NCBI RefSeq assembly: GCF_030052815.1 | Contig: NC_079507.1 | Span: forward strand, 14,592,141 to 14,656,140 | Reading direction: 5' to 3' | Origin: Hevea brasiliensis | Taxonomy: Eukaryota; Streptophyta; Magnoliopsida; Malpighiales; Euphorbiaceae | Length of the DNA stretch: 64,000 nt | In this document: positions 11,771 through 23,402 of the stretch, in pieces | Layout of the letters: every line of letters starts with the position of its first letter | Position numbering within the stretch: position 1 is the stretch's first letter | Notes under the pieces: model-generated | What the model saw: only the letters and a program-made list of their open reading frames with translations | Database searches by the model: none | Told to the model about the DNA's origin: nothing | Position numbers and translations under genes: made by a program

Positions 11771-14700
11771 TGTAACACCCTCCCGGTAGTAACTCCATAC
11801 ATTCTACTGTTCCGGTGACCAGTGTTGGTCCGGACAGCTAGAACGTCCGGAAAAATATTTAAACTAAAGTGAGGAACTAAAACTAACTCAAATATTAATA
11901 AGAAAAATTTAGCAAAAATTTTAGAAATAAAATACAAGCAAGTTAAATGAGCCGGTGCCCTAGCGATGGGTAACCCAGTGGGAAGTTGCGGTTCTCGCAA
12001 CTAGGAGACCTAGACCTAGGGGAAAATTCATAAAATAATTTTTGGGACTCCAGAGAAGGGTCATTGAGGTTTCTATAGCATTAGAATGCCAAGAAAATAC
12101 TTAGGAAAAATTTTCAATCGGTACAGATAATTTTGACCCGTTAAGCCAAACGGAGGGCATTTTGGTCATTTCATCTTCATAGATGATTTTTGGCCGACTT
12201 GTCCAGTTAAGTAAATAATTATTATGATCTAAAATATGAATAAATATTGCTAAAAATTTAATTGAAAATGAGTAGAAAAGAAAAGAAAATGAAATAAAAG
12301 TTATATTTATGACATGAGCATGATGCAATTGAAATATTTTCACCCAACCAAATTTTGACACATCATTATAAACTACTTAAACATGAATAAAATGAGATAA
12401 AAATTGAAAAAGTGGACAGCCATCTTCAAACTTTGGGCTGCAGAAACGTTGAGAGAGAGAGAGAGAAGAAAAAAAACTCCATGAAAACTCTTGTTCAAGC
12501 TTGATTTTCGCTAAGCTCTCCACTTCAAAACCCTAAACTTCCTTCACAAATAATTATCCCTAAACCTTGAGGAAGCATAAGGCAGCAGAAATTTGAGGAA
12601 ATTTTGAAGTTGGGCAAGTCCAAGTTAGGTCACAAGTGAGGTTAGTGCCATCTTTCTTTTTTTTTCTTTGGATAATCATGTTAAGGTACTAAGTTAAGCT
12701 AAGAAATTGTGGGATTTGAAGGGAATTATGCATGCTAGGGTAGAGGTAAATTTTGGCAGCCTATTGGGAGTGGGGATTTGATTGTTTTGATGGGCTTAGA
12801 ATCGATTAGAGATGGTGTTTGAAGGGTATATACATATTGATAATGAATTAGTGTGTTTAACTAATGCATGTTGTGTGAATTAGAATGGGGAATTAGGGTT
12901 TTGAAGAGAAATTTGGACTTTGTTTATGTAATGTTGAATGAACATTCTAAGGGTCAATTAGTGACCATTTGAGGGAAATTGACCATAACTTGGAGTGAAT
13001 TATAGCATTAGAAAACTGATTTGGTATGCTGCTTAGTGAGAGCAGCAGGTTTGGATGTAAGTCCAGCCTGTTTGGACAGCCACAACTTGGGATGTGTAGG
13101 TTCAATTGGTATTTAGCCAATTGGACATGAAACTAGACACATAATGGCACAACTTTGGTGAAGAAACCATGCCCAAAAGACCAAACCAAGTGGACCAAAA
13201 ACTTGCCTCAATCCGGGTGTCCTGCAACCAGTTTCTGCAGAATGACCAAATGAACAGTGATTGTTCATTTGGCCATAACTCAGTGTAGAATGGCCCAATT
13301 GACCTGAAATTTTACCAGAAACAAGCTGAGATATAGACCAACAACTTTCATGAAGGAACCTATCCCAAATTATGACCAGAACCTATTCAACAAGAGAGTG
13401 GAAGTTACTGTTTACTGCACTGTAGATATGGTCAGTTCTGAAAATTTTCAATCCGGCCAGTTGTGGTTTTTGGACCATAACTTGAGTTACAAAACTCCAA
13501 ATGGAGTGATTCAAAAAAAAGAAATTCAACTAGACAAAATAAGGAACAAATTTTATGTTTTTCATTTTCCCAAATTCCCACTGCAACAGCAACTAATGGA
13601 ACAGTAAATATTGGGTATGAAAACCGAAAATTCTGCTCCATTAATTTTAAGCTTAGAAATGGTATTGTTAACCAATACCAACAAATTTTGAATGCAAAAT
13701 GTGGTATGTTGGGAGTGTTAAAACCAATGTACCTATTTTCTATGCAAAAGTCAACATTTTTGTTGACTAATGAAGGAAATAGTAACACCAAAACTTGAAA
13801 TTCAAAAATTGTAAAATTCAAAAGTATCAAATGCCCTAGTATACCTAACAAGATTGGTTTGGATAGTTTGGCATGCCAATAGGGTTCAGTTAGCAGTACT
13901 GCACATGGCATTATGTCATTCTGTGATTTCATGGCTTTTAGCCATTCTGACATTGTGTTGAGATTTGGCCTTGTGCCTGATGTTGTTACAGCTTGTTAGC
14001 TGTTCTGTTGCACACTGGGAGATACATATGTGACTGATGGTGTGACGGCCCGAGGTACTTGATACCCGTGCCAGTTTACCCGTTTATCCAGTCCAGTCGT
14101 CTAGTATAGGTTACTTGGGCAACAAAAAAATGAAAGTGGATAAATGTAATGAAATAACGAATATAACCAGTACAAAATAAGTACGACTACAAATACTCAA
14201 AGAAAATTTATTTACAATGAGACATTAATACATTCACTACATATTTATTTTCTGTTATTTTTTTTTTATTATATTATTGGCACCACTAAGCATTATTGCT
14301 TAGCGCGTTGCTTTTGCCACGCGTAGGTTCTGGAGATCCTGACCGAGAGCCCGGTAGACCACAAACTGGGTGAGACCTCCTGCAGCTCTGCATAGTGTCC
14401 GTGTCACCTCACCTTCTTCAGTGCATTGGTAGGACACTAGGTTTCATTTTGGTATTTTGTAACTAACTTTTATTTTCTTTTGTGTAAATGAAACTTATGT
14501 AATATATTTTGATGTTCATGTAAATAATGAAAATTGTGATTATGAATGGAAAAATTTGAGTATTTACTTATTGCTTATATATGAGTACATGAGAAATGAA
14601 TGATTGAGAAATGGAGATATTGTTGAAAATAAAAATTATATTGAGATTTTGATATTGGAGTTTGAGAATGATTGAATATGATTATTGGTAGTGTTTTTCA

Positions 14701-14952
14701 CAGGTTCCGAAGAACTGTTTTCTCCATTTTTAGCCGGTACTCTGTCGGATTTTCTATAAAATTTTCGGAACCTCAAGTAAATTATAATTTCAATAAATGA
14801 CTTAAATGAATTATATTTCACAAGTTATATTCAAAACTATGATAAAAATTAATTAAGGAAGAATAAAAATAATTAAGATAAAATGGAGTGTTCCGGTACA
14901 CCGTGTGACATAGCTTACTCGGATATACTGTAGATGGGTAAGGGGTGTCACA
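11771..14952 (+). repeat. Solo LTR nested in chromodomain, plus orientation
   Basis: It begins TGTAACACCCTCCCGGTAG and ends GGGTAAGGGGTGTCACA, flanked by AATCT at 11766-11770 and 14953-14957. It is 3182 bp and the same family as the LTRs of the element it interrupts, but in opposite orientation. It holds the hairpin at 14286-14303 and a GA-rich run near 12449. A 173-residue ORF inside (13432-13953, minus) has no family resemblance and is chance. Confidence 0.93.
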
Positions 14953-17900
14953 AATCTGCTTATTCCTCAACTCTTTTATTTCCCGAGCCAGGATTCGTAT
15001 GGGTTCTTCTTCATATGTCAAATCTTGTTGTACTTCAATTTCTTCCATGGAGATGACATGTGAAGGATCTGAGCGGTATCTTTTTAGCATAGATACATGG
15101 AACACATTGTGGATCTTGTCCAACTCTGGTGGTAAAGCTAGCCTGTAGGTCACTGGTCCCACACATTCAGTGACTTCATATGGGCCAATGAACCTAGGGC
15201 TTAACTTACCCTTTCTTCCAAACCTCAGTACTTTCTTCCACGGTGAGACTTTGAGACACACTTTGTCCCCAATTGCATACTCTATCTTTTTTCTCTTTAA
15301 GTCGGCATAAGATTTTTGTCTATTTGAGGCAACCTTCAAATTTTCTTTCATTATCTTCACTTTCTCCTCAGTCTGTTTCACTAGGTCTGGTCCTACTAGC
15401 TTATCTTCACCCAATTCAGTCCAACATACTGGGGTTCTACACTTCCTCGCATACAGTGCTTCATATGGAGCCATTTGAATGCTAGCTTGGTAGCTATTGT
15501 TATATGCAAATTCTGCCAGTGGGAGGTATCTATCCCAACTCCCCTCAAACTCAATGACACGACTCCTCAGCATATCCTCCAGGATCTATCACATAATTCA
15601 TATTGTTACTATCATTTTAATTTATTAATTGTGAAAATTCAATTAGTTTTTAGGTTTACCTGGATTACTCGTTCCGACTGTCCATTCGTCTGAGGATGAA
15701 AAGCTGTGCTAAAGCGGAGTTTTGTGCCAAAGGCTTCTTGCAACTTTTTCCAGAATCTCGATGTAAACCTTGGGTCTCGATTAGATATGGTGGAAAGTGG
15801 GATTCCATGCAATCTAACTATCTCATTGATATACAATTCTGCTAGCTTCTCCAGTGAGTAGTCAGTCCTAACTGGCAGAAAATGTGCTGACTTCATCAAT
15901 CTATCCACTATCACCCACACTGTATCGTGCTTCTTCTGGGTGAGAGATAGACCACTAACAAAATCCATAGTGACCCAGTCCCATTTCCATTCAGGTATGC
16001 TTATAGGCTATAGCAATCCTGATGGAATTTGATGTTCTGCTTTAACTTGCTGACATGTCAAACACTTAGTCACATAGTCAGTTATATCACTCTTCATACC
16101 AGGCCACCAATAATGAGGCTCCAAATCATTATACATTTTTGTGCTTCCCAGGTGCATAGCATAAACACTAATGTGTGCTTCTTTCAGAATACTAGTCTTC
16201 AGTTCCCCATTATTTGGCACACACACTCTTCCTTTGTAATACAGACACCCATCTGCTTTCACCTCATAATCAGTTTCTTTCCCTTCAGGAATTTTACCCA
16301 CAATAGCCATTAACTTTTCATCTGCCTTCTGCCCATCTTGTATCTGCTGTAGCAGGTTTGGCCTTACTTGTAACTCAGCCAAAATAGCTCCATCTTGAGC
16401 TAAGGACAGACGGGCATTTAGTGATCTTAAAGATGTGATGGACTTTCTGCTCAAGGCATCAGCAACTACATTTGCCTTCCCAGGATGATAATCTATCACA
16501 CAATCATAGTCCTTCAGGAACTCAATCCATCGCCTTTGTCTAAGATTGAGCTCCTTCTGGGTTGGCAAGTATTTCAGACTTTTGTGGTCTCTATAGATGT
16601 AGCATTTTTCACCATACAAATAATGTCTCCATATCTTCAATGCGAAGATAATTGCTGCTAACTCCAGGTCATGAGTAGGGTAGTTCTGTTCATGTGACCT
16701 TAACTATCTGGAAGTATAGGCGACCACTTTCCCCTCTTACATCAATACACACCCTAACCCAATATGCGAGGCATCACTATAGACCACAAAGTCTTTTCCT
16801 GACACTGGCTATGTTAACACTAGTGCTTCTGTCAACATAGCCTTCAGCCTCTCAAAACTAGCTTGGCACTTATCGTTGCAGCCAAATTTCACATTTTTGT
16901 GCAACAACTTGGTCATTGGAGTAGCTATAAGAGAGAACCCTTTCACAAATCTTCTATAATACCCAGCTAGCCCCAAGAAACTTCTGACCTCAGTTGTATT
17001 TCTGAGAGGCGTCCATTCCATCACTGCTTCTATCTTTTTGGGATCCACTCTAATCCCTTCAACTGATACTATGTGTCCAAGGAAAGAGATTTCACTCATC
17101 CAAAAGTCACACTTGGACAGCTTAGCATACAGCTTCTTTTCTCGCAGGGTTTGCAGAACAATCCTCAAATGTTCATCATGTTCTTCCCTAGTCTTGGAAT
17201 ACACCAAAATATCATCAATAAAGACCACTACAAACCGATCTAAATATGGATGGAAGATATGGTTTATAAGGTCCATAAATGTTAACCCAAACGGCATCAC
17301 TAGGAATTCATAATGTCCATACCGGGTTTTGAATGTAGTTTTTGACACATCTGCATCCTTTACCCTTAGCTAATGATACCCTGATCTGAGATCAATTTTT
17401 AAAAATACACCGGCTCCCTTTAACTGATCAAACAGATCGTCAATTCTAGGCAACAGATATTTATTCTTCACAGTTACTTTGTTCAACTGCCAGTAATCAA
17501 TACACAATCTCAAGGTTCCATCCTTCTTTTTCATAAACAGCACCGGAGCTCCCCATGGTGACACACTGGGGCGTATGAACCCCTTATCGAGTAACTCCTA
17601 CAACTGAATTTTCAACTCCCTCAATTCAATGGGCGCCATCCTATAAGGGGTAGTAGAAATTGGTGCTGTACCCGGCATTACTTCAATAGCAAATTCGACT
17701 TCCCTTTCTGGTGGTAAACCAGGCAATTCTTCAGGAAATACATCTGAAAAGTCTCTTACTATGGGTATATCACACAGATTCAGCTTAGTCTGCCTAGTAT
17801 CAACCACGTGTGCTAGGTAACCTTTACAGCCTTTTCTCATCAATCTTCTTGCAACTGTGGCTGAGATAATATTGGACAGGAAATCTATCCTTTCACCCAC

Positions 17901-18254
17901 AATAGTAATCTCATTACCCTCAGATGTTTTTAGAGAAATCCTCTTCAATTTGTAATCAACTATTGCCTGATGACATGGCAACCAGTCCATTCCCAAAATC
18001 ACGTCAAACTCATTGAAGGGCAATTCAATTAGGTCTGTCGAGAATTCATACCCTTGAATCCTCAACGGGTAACCTTTATACACCTTATTCACTACCACAC
18101 TGTGGCTTAGTGGATTTGTGGCCATAATATCTTGATCACTCTCCTCTACTGAAACTCCCCTCACTATGGGTAGTTTGATGCAGATGTATGAATGAGTGGA
18201 TCCTGGATTCTCCAATGCATGCACAGATGTGTTGTAGAGGGATAACGTACCCCT
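14953..18254 (-). pseudogene. pol: protease, RT, RNase H, integrase, chromodomain N-half
   Basis: Order on the minus strand: protease with ALENPGSTHSYI near 18205, where relatives have DSG, so the catalytic aspartate is lost; ILGMDWLP; the linker VFPEELPGLPPEREVEF; RT with an intact FIDDILVYS near 17215; RNase H ending in DALSRKS near 16455; integrase zinc region with [11 protein letters not shown] near 16030; integrase core from 15968; chromodomain start REIKELRNKQI near 14955. The integrase core has SNRD where SDRD is usual, so one catalytic aspartate is also gone. In-frame stops near 17598, 17370, 16809 and 16730 look like CAG or CAA turned to TAG or TAA. The intron at 15586-15659 must be removed for the frame to continue. 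Dead copy. Confidence 0.93.
15586..15659 (-). other. Spliceosomal-type intron inside integrase
   Basis: On the minus strand the integrase reads NGQSERVIQ, ending CAG, then GTAAAC at 15659, and resumes after TGATAG (ending 15586) with ILEDMLRSRVIEF. The 74-bp piece has GT-AG ends, is about 80% AT, and contains a stop soon after entry (VNLKTN then TGA). Removing it restores the frame, since 74 is not a multiple of 3. It is phase 0 and lies just after the catalytic glutamate segment. Intronless copies of the same place exist at about 27250, 34215 and 47615. Confidence 0.88.
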
Positions 18255-19532
18255 GATAACGTCCGGGGCATCTTGCTCCTCTTGAACTCTTATGGCATAG
18301 GCTCTGGCAGGTACTCTGACCTCTGGCCTCTCAGTTGACTCAAATGCAGGCCTCAGTGATGGACCAGCTGCCTCAGATTTACCGGGCTTCCTACGCCCTT
18401 GAGGTGCATGGGCAGGCCTATCAACTTGTGTTGGGGCAACTGTAGTAGTCCTCTTCGAACAATTTTTTATCTGATGTTCTGTAGATCCACACCATAAGCA
18501 TGCACCAATCACTCACCAACAGTCCCCCTTATGTGACTTCTGGCAGTATGGACAGGCAAAAGATGCTGGGACTGGTCCCCTGAACACCGTCCCTAGAGAG
18601 CTACCTGCTGATGGTGTGGACTGGCCTCTCCTAGGTGTGAACTATGGTCTAGGCCCCTGGGACTGACCTTGACCTTGTGGCTGTCCCGAACCCTAAGCAA
18701 GAGGACCCTTACTCTTCTTACTGGGAGCAGAAAATGAACTGGACTAACCTGGACCCCTCTTCTGCTATCTTTCCCTTCTATTTTGCTCATTTATTTGGAC
18801 GCTTTCTACTTTCGATGCAACATCTACTAATTTGGAAAAATCTGTGATCTCCAATGCTGTTATCATGACTTTGATATTGTCATTGAGCCCTTCTTCAAAT
18901 CTTCTGCACCTCTCTGCCTCTTTAGGGACTATCTCCCTCCCATACCTGCTCAGTCTGATGAATTCTCACTCATACTCTACCACTGATAGTTACCTCTGTC
19001 TCTGACTGATAAATTCTCTTCTTTTTGCTTCTAAATACACTTTACTGACATACTTCTTTTTGAACTCTGTAAGGAAGTAATCCCAGGTGATTTGATCAGG
19101 TTGCACCTCACTGGTTACTGTGTCCCACCACTGGTATGCATCATCTTGAAGTAGGGACACAGCACCCTCTAGATTCTGCTCAAGGGTGCAATAAAGCTGT
19201 TTTAACAATCTGATTATTCTATCCAACCAGTTTTCAGCTGTCATGGGATCATCCTCCTTCTTCCCAAAGAAATCCACAGCCCCATGTTTTCATAATTTCT
19301 CCAGATGGGACTTCTGTGGTGCTGGTGGAGGTTGTGGCTGTGGTTGTGGTGGTAGAATTGCCCCCATCATTTGCAAGTAAAATTCGGTCATTTGCTGAAA
19401 TAATCCAAACAGAGGTTGGGCAGGTGCCTCAGCTACTGGTGGGGTAGATTCTCCCCTGCCTCCAGATTCAGCCCTTGGTGGAGCATGACTCTCCACCTCT
19501 TCATCAACTGCTCTTTGAGAAGCAGGATCCAT
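18255..19532 (-). pseudogene. gag of the 8525-22735 element
   Basis: The start MDPASQRAVDEEVESHAPP at 19532 is about 115 bp after the primer site. A proline/glutamine-rich N-terminus is followed by the capsid-type region (GAVDFFGKKEDDPMTAENWL; DAYQWWDTV; TWDYFLTEFKKKYV) at 19277-18990. A basic, glycine-rich linker comes next, then a knuckle pair: CPYCQKSHKGDC near 18545 and the CCHC knuckle CLWCGSTEHQIKNC near 18500. At least seven in-frame stops are present (for example 19290 and 18990), most explained by C-to-T change at CAA or CGA codons. gag runs into pol in the same frame, so the ancestor made one polyprotein. Confidence 0.9.
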
Positions 19533-19644
19533 ATCCTAATCAAAATAAGAAAACAAACAAATCTGCATTAGTGTCACCTCAATATTTACAACTACAATGC
19601 AATAGTATGCGCTCTATCTAGGCTCAGAAAAGCCTAAATCGATA

Positions 19645-19655
19645 CTCTGATACCA
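19645..19655 (-). other. Primer binding site, initiator tRNA-Met
   Basis: On the minus strand TGGTATCAGAG lies five bases after the 5' LTR end. It matches the complement of the 3' end of plant initiator tRNA-Met, the usual primer for this group. Confidence 0.9.
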
Positions 19656-19660
19656 CTAAA

Positions 19661-22600
19661 TGTGACACCCCTTACCCGTCTACAGTGTAGCTGAGCAAGA
19701 TATGCCACACACTGTGCCGGAGCACCAATTCATATTTCCATTACAATTTACCCTTTTTAATTCATTTATTTACAATTTTTGATTAATATGAATTTTTCGC
19801 AAATTTTATAGAAAATCCAGCAGAGTGCCGGCTGTAAATTAGAAAAATAGTTATTCTGAATCTGTTAAAAACACTTCCAATATAATCATAATTTCAATCT
19901 CAGTCAACCACTAATATATTTTCAACAAATTCTCAAATGACTTCAATATCTCAAAATTCAATTCGTTTCTTATCATACTCAATTCAATAAGAAATGCTCA
20001 AATTTATTACTGAACATGGTTCATAGATAATTACATCAAAAGCATAATTACATGAGTTTATAATATACATTACAAAAGTTTACAAAATACAAAATACCAA
20101 AAGTAACCTAATGTCCTACCAATACACTACAAATGTGAGGTGACTCTGGACTCTGTGTGCAGAGATGAAAGTTCACCCGGTCTGAGGTTTGCTGGACTCC
20201 CCAGCTATGTCTCCAGTACCTGCGCATGGCAAAAGCGACGCGCTAAACAATTCTGCTTAGTGGTGACAATATAAAATAAAATAACTAAAATAACATAAAT
20301 ATGCAGAATGTATGTTTATATTTTAGGTAGACTTAATTTCTGGCATTTATTACAGTATTATTCTATTAAAATTTGATAAGATTTATTTTCATTGCCTGAG
20401 TAACCCATACTAGTTGACTGGCACTGGGTACCAAGTACCTCGGACCATCACACCATCGGTCACATTGTGTCTCTCGATGTGCAACAGAATAGCTAATAAG
20501 CTGTAATAATTATCAAGGATTAAACCAAAGTATAACAACTCAATCAATATAGCCAAAGGCTATTATAACACAGAATGGCACGTGAGGCCATAAAACACAG
20601 AATGGCATGAAGCCATATGCAGTACTGCTAATATAACCCTATTGGCATGCCAACCTATCCAAACTAATCTTGCTAGGTATACTAGGGCATATTACACTTT
20701 TAGATTGTACAATTCTTGAAATTTAAAGTTAGGTATTACTATTCATTTCATTAGTCAACAAAAATGTTAACTTTTGCATAGACAATAGGTACATTGGTTT
20801 TAATACTCCCAACATACCACATTTTGCATTTTAAAATTGTTGGTATTGGTTGCCAATACCATTTCTAAGCTTAATGTTAGTTGTTCAAAATTTTCAGATT
20901 TCAAGCCTTGTATTTACTATTCCATTAGTCATTTTTCTAGTGGGAATTTGGCAAAGTGGTCAACATGAAAGTTGTTCCTTATTGTGTCTAGTTATATTTC
21001 TTTTTTTGAATCACTCCATTTGGAGTTTTTAGATCAAGTTATGGCCTAATTACCATGATTGGCCGGATTGCCAACTTCCCAAATTTTCTGGACTGACCAA
21101 ATCCATAGTGTTTTGTGCAGTGACTGCAGGTCACCTTTTGAACCTGTTATGGTCAAAATTTGGATTAGGTTTCTTCATGAAAGTTGTAGGTTTATGTTTC
21201 AGCTATTTTCTAGTAAAATTTAAGGTTAATTGGACCTTTTTAAACTGAGTTATGAGCAAATGAATAAACACTATTTATTTGGTCATTTTGCCCAAGCAGA
21301 ATGCAAGTCACTTGGATTAGGGCAATCTTTAGGTCAACTTGGTTTGATTTTCTAGGCATAGTTTCTTCACCAAAGTTATGCCATTATGCGTCTAGTTTCA
21401 TTTCCAATTGGCCTTGCACCAATTGAACCTCTACAACTCCAGTTATTGCTGCCCAAACCTATTGGACTCATGCCCAGTCCTGTAGGTCACCACGGGCAGC
21501 AACACTAACTTCAATTCCCACTACACAAACTACTTCATTTCTCATTCACACATAACGAAATGGTCACTAATTGACCATTAAAACTTACTTTCACCATTGC
21601 ATGATCAAAGCTCAATTTTTGGGTTCAAACCCTAGCTCCACCATTCTAGATTTTAGCACTTACATGCACTTCACCTTCCTAATCAATAGATTAATATTAA
21701 GAGCAACTAGAGTGCCATTTTAATTCAAGAAAATCTTCAAACCCTGCCTATCCCAAAGCTGCAAAAATTTTAAGAAAAGCTTACACATGATATATTTTTA
21801 ATTTTCATACAAATTTACTTTCCACTCCACTCCTTTAACATGAATCAAAAGAGGGAGAGTTTAGTCACTAACCTTTAATGAAGTAAATTCCAAGCTTATC
21901 AAAGCTCCTCCTCTCTATTTCCTTTTGCTGTCTTTAGCTTGCCTAAGATGTATGAACAATTTTTTGTGAATACAAAGTTGAGTTTCAAGGTCATTTAGTG
22001 GGTTATTTCAAGCTTTCCTAAGCTTCCATGGAGGTTTGGAGTTAGGGAGAGATTTCGGCCAAGGGAAGGAAGAAGAAGCATCTAGTTTTTTTCTTTTCTT
22101 TTTCTGCCCACTAAGTCTTTTTAACTAAATTAATACCATGTGTCAACATTTGATTGGGTGGGAGGATTTTAATGACATCATAATGATGTCATAATTCCAA
22201 TTTATTTCATTTTCTTTCCCTTTCTCTTGCTATTCATTTTCAAATAATTTTTTATCAATATTTGTTCATGTTTTATGTCATATAATTCACTTACATAAAT
22301 GGACAAGTTGGTCAAAAATCATCTTTGAAGACGAAATGATCAAAATGTCCTCCGTTTGGCTTAATGAGCTAAAATTGTGTGTACCAATTGAAAAATTTTT
22401 CTAAGCCTTTTCTTGGAATTCTAATGCCATAGAATGCTCAATGACTCTTCTCTGGAGTCCCAAAAATTATTTTATGAATTTTCTCCCAGGTTTAGGGCTC
22501 CTAGTTGCGAGGATCGCAACCTCCCACTAGGTTACCCATCGTTAGGGCACCGGCTCATTTAACTTGGTTGTATTTTATTTTTAAAATTTTTTTCCTATAA

Positions 22601-22735
22601 TTTTATTTTTTTATTTGAGTTAATTATGGTTCCTCACTTTAGTTTCAATATTTTTTCAGACGTTCTAGCTGTCTGGACTGACACCGGTCACTGGAACAGT
22701 AGAATGTACAGAATTGCTACAGTGAGGGTGTTACA
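19661..22735 (-). repeat. 5' LTR of the 8525-22735 element
   Basis: It matches 8525-11625 nearly end to end. Differences include a missing ACTGGATAAATGGGTAAACT-type segment near 20415 and a mutated stem (CTAAACA) in the hairpin near 20252. Confidence 0.95.
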
Positions 22736-22740
22736 GCATG

Positions 22741-23402
22741 TAATGTCTAAAAATGGTATTGAACTGGACCCCAAAAAGGTGGAGCCATAGCAGATTGGTC
22801 AAGGCCAACCACAATGATGGAGATCAAGAGTTTCCTAGGCTTAGTTGGCTTTTATAGGGGATTTGTGCCTGATTTCTCCAAGATAGCTACTCTAATAACT
22901 AGGTTAACTCAAAAGAATAAGAAATTTGAATGGAATGATTAGTGTGAAGAGAGCTTTCAGAAGCTTAAAAAGTGTGTAATTACAGCACTAGCGCTGGCTT
23001 TTCCTTTAAGCAATGAAGATTTCACCGTTTAATATTATGCCTTAGTAGGTTTAGGGTATGTTCTCATGCAGAATAATAAAGTAATAGCTTATGCTTCGAG
23101 GCAGTTAAAGAAACATGAAGCTAACTATCCCACTCATGACTTAGAAATGGTGGCTATATTCTTTGCCTTTAAGATATTGAGACACTATCTATATGGGGTT
23201 AAATGTGAAATCTTCATAGACCATAAGAGTCTCTAGTACATCTTCAATAAGAAAGATTTGAATCTCAGATCGAGGAGATGGACAAAACTACTTAGTAAAT
23301 ATGATTGTACCATCCAATGCCACCTGGGGAAGGCAAATGTTATTGCAGATGCTTTTAATCAAAAATCATTTGACAGTTTCGATTATTTATCCATAAAAAG
23401 GC
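22741..23402 (+). pseudogene. Gypsy pol remnant: RT thumb and RNase H (old plus element)
   Basis: Reading resumes from the host RT after the GCATG repeat: NGIELDPKKVEP, then a frameshift near 22800, EIKSFLGLVGFYRGFVPDFS, and the RNase H part [20 protein letters not shown] and [34 protein letters not shown] corresponds to the usual [16 protein letters not shown] near the end of RNase H. The RNase H start ([11 protein letters not shown]) has lost the acidic residue expected at the position of DAS in relatives. Stops occur at several places. It ends at the 23403-33424 insertion. Confidence 0.88.

Larger units (their letters stand above)
8525..22735 (-). mobile_element. Structurally complete Ty3/gypsy chromovirus with intron in integrase
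   Basis: Target duplication GCATG lies at 8520-8524 and 22736-22740. On the minus strand the order is 5' LTR (22735-19661), primer site (19645-19655), gag, protease, RT, RNase H, integrase, chromodomain, polypurine tract (11626-11638) and 3' LTR (11625-8525). A solo LTR (11771-14952) splits the chromodomain. gag and pol share one frame across many stop codons until the integrase, where a 74-bp intron accounts for the only large frame change. The two LTRs (3101 and 3075 bp) are clearly alike but differ by scattered substitutions and a roughly 20-bp deletion near 20415, so the insertion is not recent. Confidence 0.95.

Noticed and set aside
13432..13953. 173-residue minus-strand ORF in the solo LTR
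   Set aside because: It lies wholly in LTR repeat sequence, has no family resemblance, and the same region in sister LTRs lacks the ORF.
18593..18790. 65-residue minus-strand ORF
   Set aside because: It is an out-of-frame reading of the gag linker. The correct frame runs through it from 19277 to 18512.
19645..19655. Initiator tRNA-Met-like strings as tRNA genes
   Set aside because: Only 11-12 bases match and lie right next to LTR ends. They are primer sites; no cloverleaf follows.
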